From positions 1-13,735 of the forward strand of contig JBHJOF010000378.1 in the NCBI GenBank assembly GCA_050330055.1: a DNA stretch of 13,735 bases, given 5' to 3'. The position numbers were made by a program, and so were the translations under genes. Of the stretch, positions 12,204 to 13,735 are shown piece after piece (the first letter of the stretch is position 1; each line of letters opens with the position of its first letter). Under the pieces are notes generated by a model that searched no databases, had not been told where the DNA came from, and saw only the letters and a program-made list of their open reading frames with translations. The stretch is from JBHJOF01 sp050330055. Lineage in GTDB: Bacteria; Pseudomonadota; Alphaproteobacteria; Kiloniellales; JAKSDN01.

Positions 12204-12872
12204 ATGACAGAGCGCCGGCTGCCGACCCACGCGGAGCCGCTCGGCACCGCCGCGGCGCCGCTCGACGCGCGGCTCTACGCGCCGGCCACCCAGCGCAACC
12301 GTTATCCGATACTGGACGTGCTGGAACGCGTGCTGCCGCGCGACGGCCTGGTGCTCGAGGTCGCGAGCGGCAGCGGCGAGCACGCCGTCTGGTTTGCGCA
12401 GCGCCTGCGGCCCTTGCAATGGCAGCCGAGCGACGCCGACCCGGACATGCGGTGCAGCATCGCCGCGCACGCGGGCGACGCCGGCTGTGCCACCCTGCTG
12501 CCGCCGCTGGCGCTGGACGTGACCGATCCCGACTGGCCGATCACGGCGGCCGATGCGGTGGTCTGCATCAACCTGCTGCACATCGCGCCCTGGGCGGCGG
12601 CGCAGGGCCTGATGGACGGCACCGCGCGCCTGCTGCCGGCAGGCGGCGTGCTCTATCTCTACGGTCCCTTCAAGGGCGGTGGGCGGGACACGGCGCCCAG
12701 CAACGAGGCCTTCGACGCCAGCCTGCGGACGCAGAGCCCCGACTGGGGCCTGCGCGAGCTAAAAGCGGTGGGGGAGCTCGCGGCGTCGCACGGCCTGGTC
12801 CTGCGCGAGGTGATCGAGATGCCGGCCAACAACCTGTCGCTGGTTTTCGTCAAGCACGGCGAAAGCGCCTAG
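12204..12872 (+). CDS. DUF938-family SAM-dependent methyltransferase-like protein
   Basis: The 222 residues fit DUF938 throughout. RLYAPATQRNRYPILDVL is near the start, and the SAM-binding glycine motif EVASGSGEHA is at 52-61. WQPSDADP (73-80) is the probable acidic second motif. CINLLHIAPWAA is at 121-132, YLYGPFKGGGRDTAPSN at 151-167, and the family ending EMPANNLSLVF at 205-215. The substrate is not known for the family. The ATG at 12204 is the first in a frame that opens just upstream; no strong ribosome site is visible. It interrupts an otherwise minus-strand run and ends before an intergenic palindrome. It is probably soluble and cytoplasmic. Confidence 0.9.
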   Translation: MTERRLPTHAEPLGTAAAPLDARLYAPATQRNRYPILDVLERVLPRDGLVLEVASGSGEHAVWFAQRLRPLQWQPSDADPDMRCSIAAHAGDAGCATLLPPLALDVTDPDWPITAADAVVCINLLHIAPWAAAQGLMDGTARLLPAGGVLYLYGPFKGGGRDTAPSNEAFDASLRTQSPDWGLRELKAVGELAASHGLVLREVIEMPANNLSLVFVKHGESA

Positions 12873-12903
12873 TATCAGCGCGTCCATGCGGCCACCCACT
12901 AAT

Positions 12904-12964
12904 GTCATGCCCGGACTTGATCCGGGCATCCAGCGTTTGTTGCCGCTGTTTCCATGACAACAAA
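12904..12964. repeat. Extragenic palindrome pair in convergent gap
   Basis: ATGCCCGGA (12907-12915) and TCCGGGCAT (12921-12929) form a perfect 9-bp stem with a 5-nt loop. A second pair, TTTGTTG (12936-12942) and CAACAAA (12958-12964), follows. The end CATGACAACAA recurs at 8223-8233. Lying between convergent genes, it may act as a two-way terminator; this is inferred. The rest of 12873-13084 shows no gene. Confidence 0.75.
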
Positions 12965-13084
12965 GAGGCGTTTAGGCGCCGGAAGCCCCGTCATGCACTT
13001 GCTGCAGCAAGCCGCACCGTATGACGGTGAGCTTGAGCGGCGGTCGCCACGAAGACCCAGAGCACTGCAGCGCGGTTCATGCTT

Positions 13085-13468
13085 CTATGGCTCGCTCTTC
13101 AGCCGCTCGACGGCGCGGCGCTCCTTCTTGGTCGGGCGGCCGGCGCCGGGGTTGCGCTGCGCGCTCGTAGCCACGCCCGGCGGCAGGCGGTTGTCGCGCG
13201 CCGGCGGCTTGAGGTCCTCGTAGAGCTTGCGCGCTTCCTCGGCCGGGCCGCGCCGCTCGGCCAGCGCCAGCACCTTGACCACGCGGATGTGGCGGCCCTG
13301 CGGAAAGGTCAATACGTCGCCAGGCTTCAGCTTGTGGTGCGCCTTGCTCACCAGGCTGCCGCCGATGCGCAGCAGGCCGGCGTTGCAGAGCTTGGCCGCC
13401 AGGCTGCGCGTCCTGAAGAAACGGGCATGCCAGAGCCATTTGTCGACGCGCAGGCTGTCATCCGTCAT
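13085..13468 (-). CDS. hslR: S4-domain RNA-binding protein, Hsp15 (HslR) type
   Basis: Hsp15 binds stalled 50S subunits carrying nascent chains and helps recycle them after heat stress. The 127-residue product begins with the S4 domain (LRVDKWLWHARFFRTRSLAAKLC, residues 6-28, through GDVLTFPQGRHIRVV). ERRGPAEEARKLYEDL follows, and the basic tail has RPTKKERRAVERL, as in E. coli Hsp15. The ATG at 13466-13468 overlaps the stop of the upstream helicase gene by 4 nt (ATGA), so translation is probably coupled. S4 next to this helicase is a known alphaproteobacterial pairing. Given two rpoH genes nearby, heat control is attractive, but no sigma-32 site is visible; the upstream DNA is coding. Confidence 0.92.
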   Translation of the reverse strand: MTDDSLRVDKWLWHARFFRTRSLAAKLCNAGLLRIGGSLVSKAHHKLKPGDVLTFPQGRHIRVVKVLALAERRGPAEEARKLYEDLKPPARDNRLPPGVATSAQRNPGAGRPTKKERRAVERLKSEP

Positions 13469-13735
13469 CGGGCGAATTTAAGCTCGCGCAGCTTGGCAAA
13501 TGGTGAATCTTCAGAGATGGCGTCGGCCGAGTCGGGTTTTCGCTTGCGCGCCTGTGCCGCCTTGGGCCGGCGCCGCTTGGCTCCGGCTTTCTCCACCGGG
13601 GACGCGACACCGTTCCGGCGGCCGGGACGCGGGGCGAAGCTGAAGTCCGAGCCATCCCACGTGACCCGAAAACCGAGGCCGCCGAGCAGCACGGCCAGGC
13701 CGGCCGCGTCGCAGCCGGCCAGGCGCTGCAGCGCC
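13465..13735 (-). CDS. C-terminal end of a probable helicase (5' part outside window)
   Basis: About 89 residues are visible, reading in from the window edge (ALQRLAGCDAAGLAVLLGGLGF). A short FSFAPRPGRR segment follows, then a long Lys/Arg/Ala-rich linker (KRRRPKAAQARKRKP) and the ending DSPFAKLRELKFAR. This combination and the 4-nt overlap with hslR match the large superfamily 2 helicase that precedes the S4 gene in many alphaproteobacteria. No helicase motif lies inside the window, so the call rests on the tail and on context. Confidence 0.65.
   Translation of the reverse strand, partial: ALQRLAGCDAAGLAVLLGGLGFRVTWDGSDFSFAPRPGRRNGVASPVEKAGAKRRRPKAAQARKRKPDSADAISEDSPFAKLRELKFAR

Overview
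The window reads as core chromosome of a GC-rich alphaproteobacterium, most likely in or near the Rhodospirillales. Three things point there. Two RpoH-type sigma-32 factors lie within 8 kb. A helicase / S4 (HslR) / FdxA / CarD neighbourhood runs along the right half. The CarD/CdnL sequence is of the alphaproteobacterial type. I see no prophage, insertion sequence, CRISPR array or rRNA.

Layout: the left edge (1-1580) holds the 5' part of infA and an rpoH gene with a TTG start, both on the minus strand. Upstream of rpoH is a long leader and a composite promoter (sigma-32-like, overlapping a LexA-type direct repeat). Positions 1585-2400 carry a small two-helix membrane protein, a truncated DUF1778 antitoxin remnant abutting a tRNA-Arg(CCT), and a palindrome over a promoter. 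Positions 2417-3682 encode an unrecognised acidic coiled-coil repeat protein. It converges on a PagL-type lipid A deacylase gene (3803-4387).

From 4480 to 4560 there is an inverted pair of extragenic palindromes. A prolyl iminopeptidase gene (minus) is then followed by a two-gene plus-strand unit, an SNase-like protein and an M48 lipoprotein protease, joined by a 4-nt ATGA overlap. The gap 7968-8259 is packed with palindromic repeats.

The right half is mostly minus strand: helicase C-terminus, hslR, (a DUF938 methyltransferase on the plus strand), a TerB-like gene, fdxA, carD, a degenerate PPP-type phosphatase, and a second rpoH. A TGATCT-N16-CGTATA element sits just upstream of the second rpoH and resembles promoters of RpoE/ChrR-type ECF sigma factors.

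The most unusual items are the phosphatase homologue that has lost five of six expected metal ligands while keeping the family scaffold, the LexA-like box inside the rpoH promoter, the candidate ECF promoter of the second rpoH, and the acidic coiled-coil protein. Several genes (two sigma factors, CarD, HslR, proteases) fit a stress and transcription-control theme, but that link is inference.
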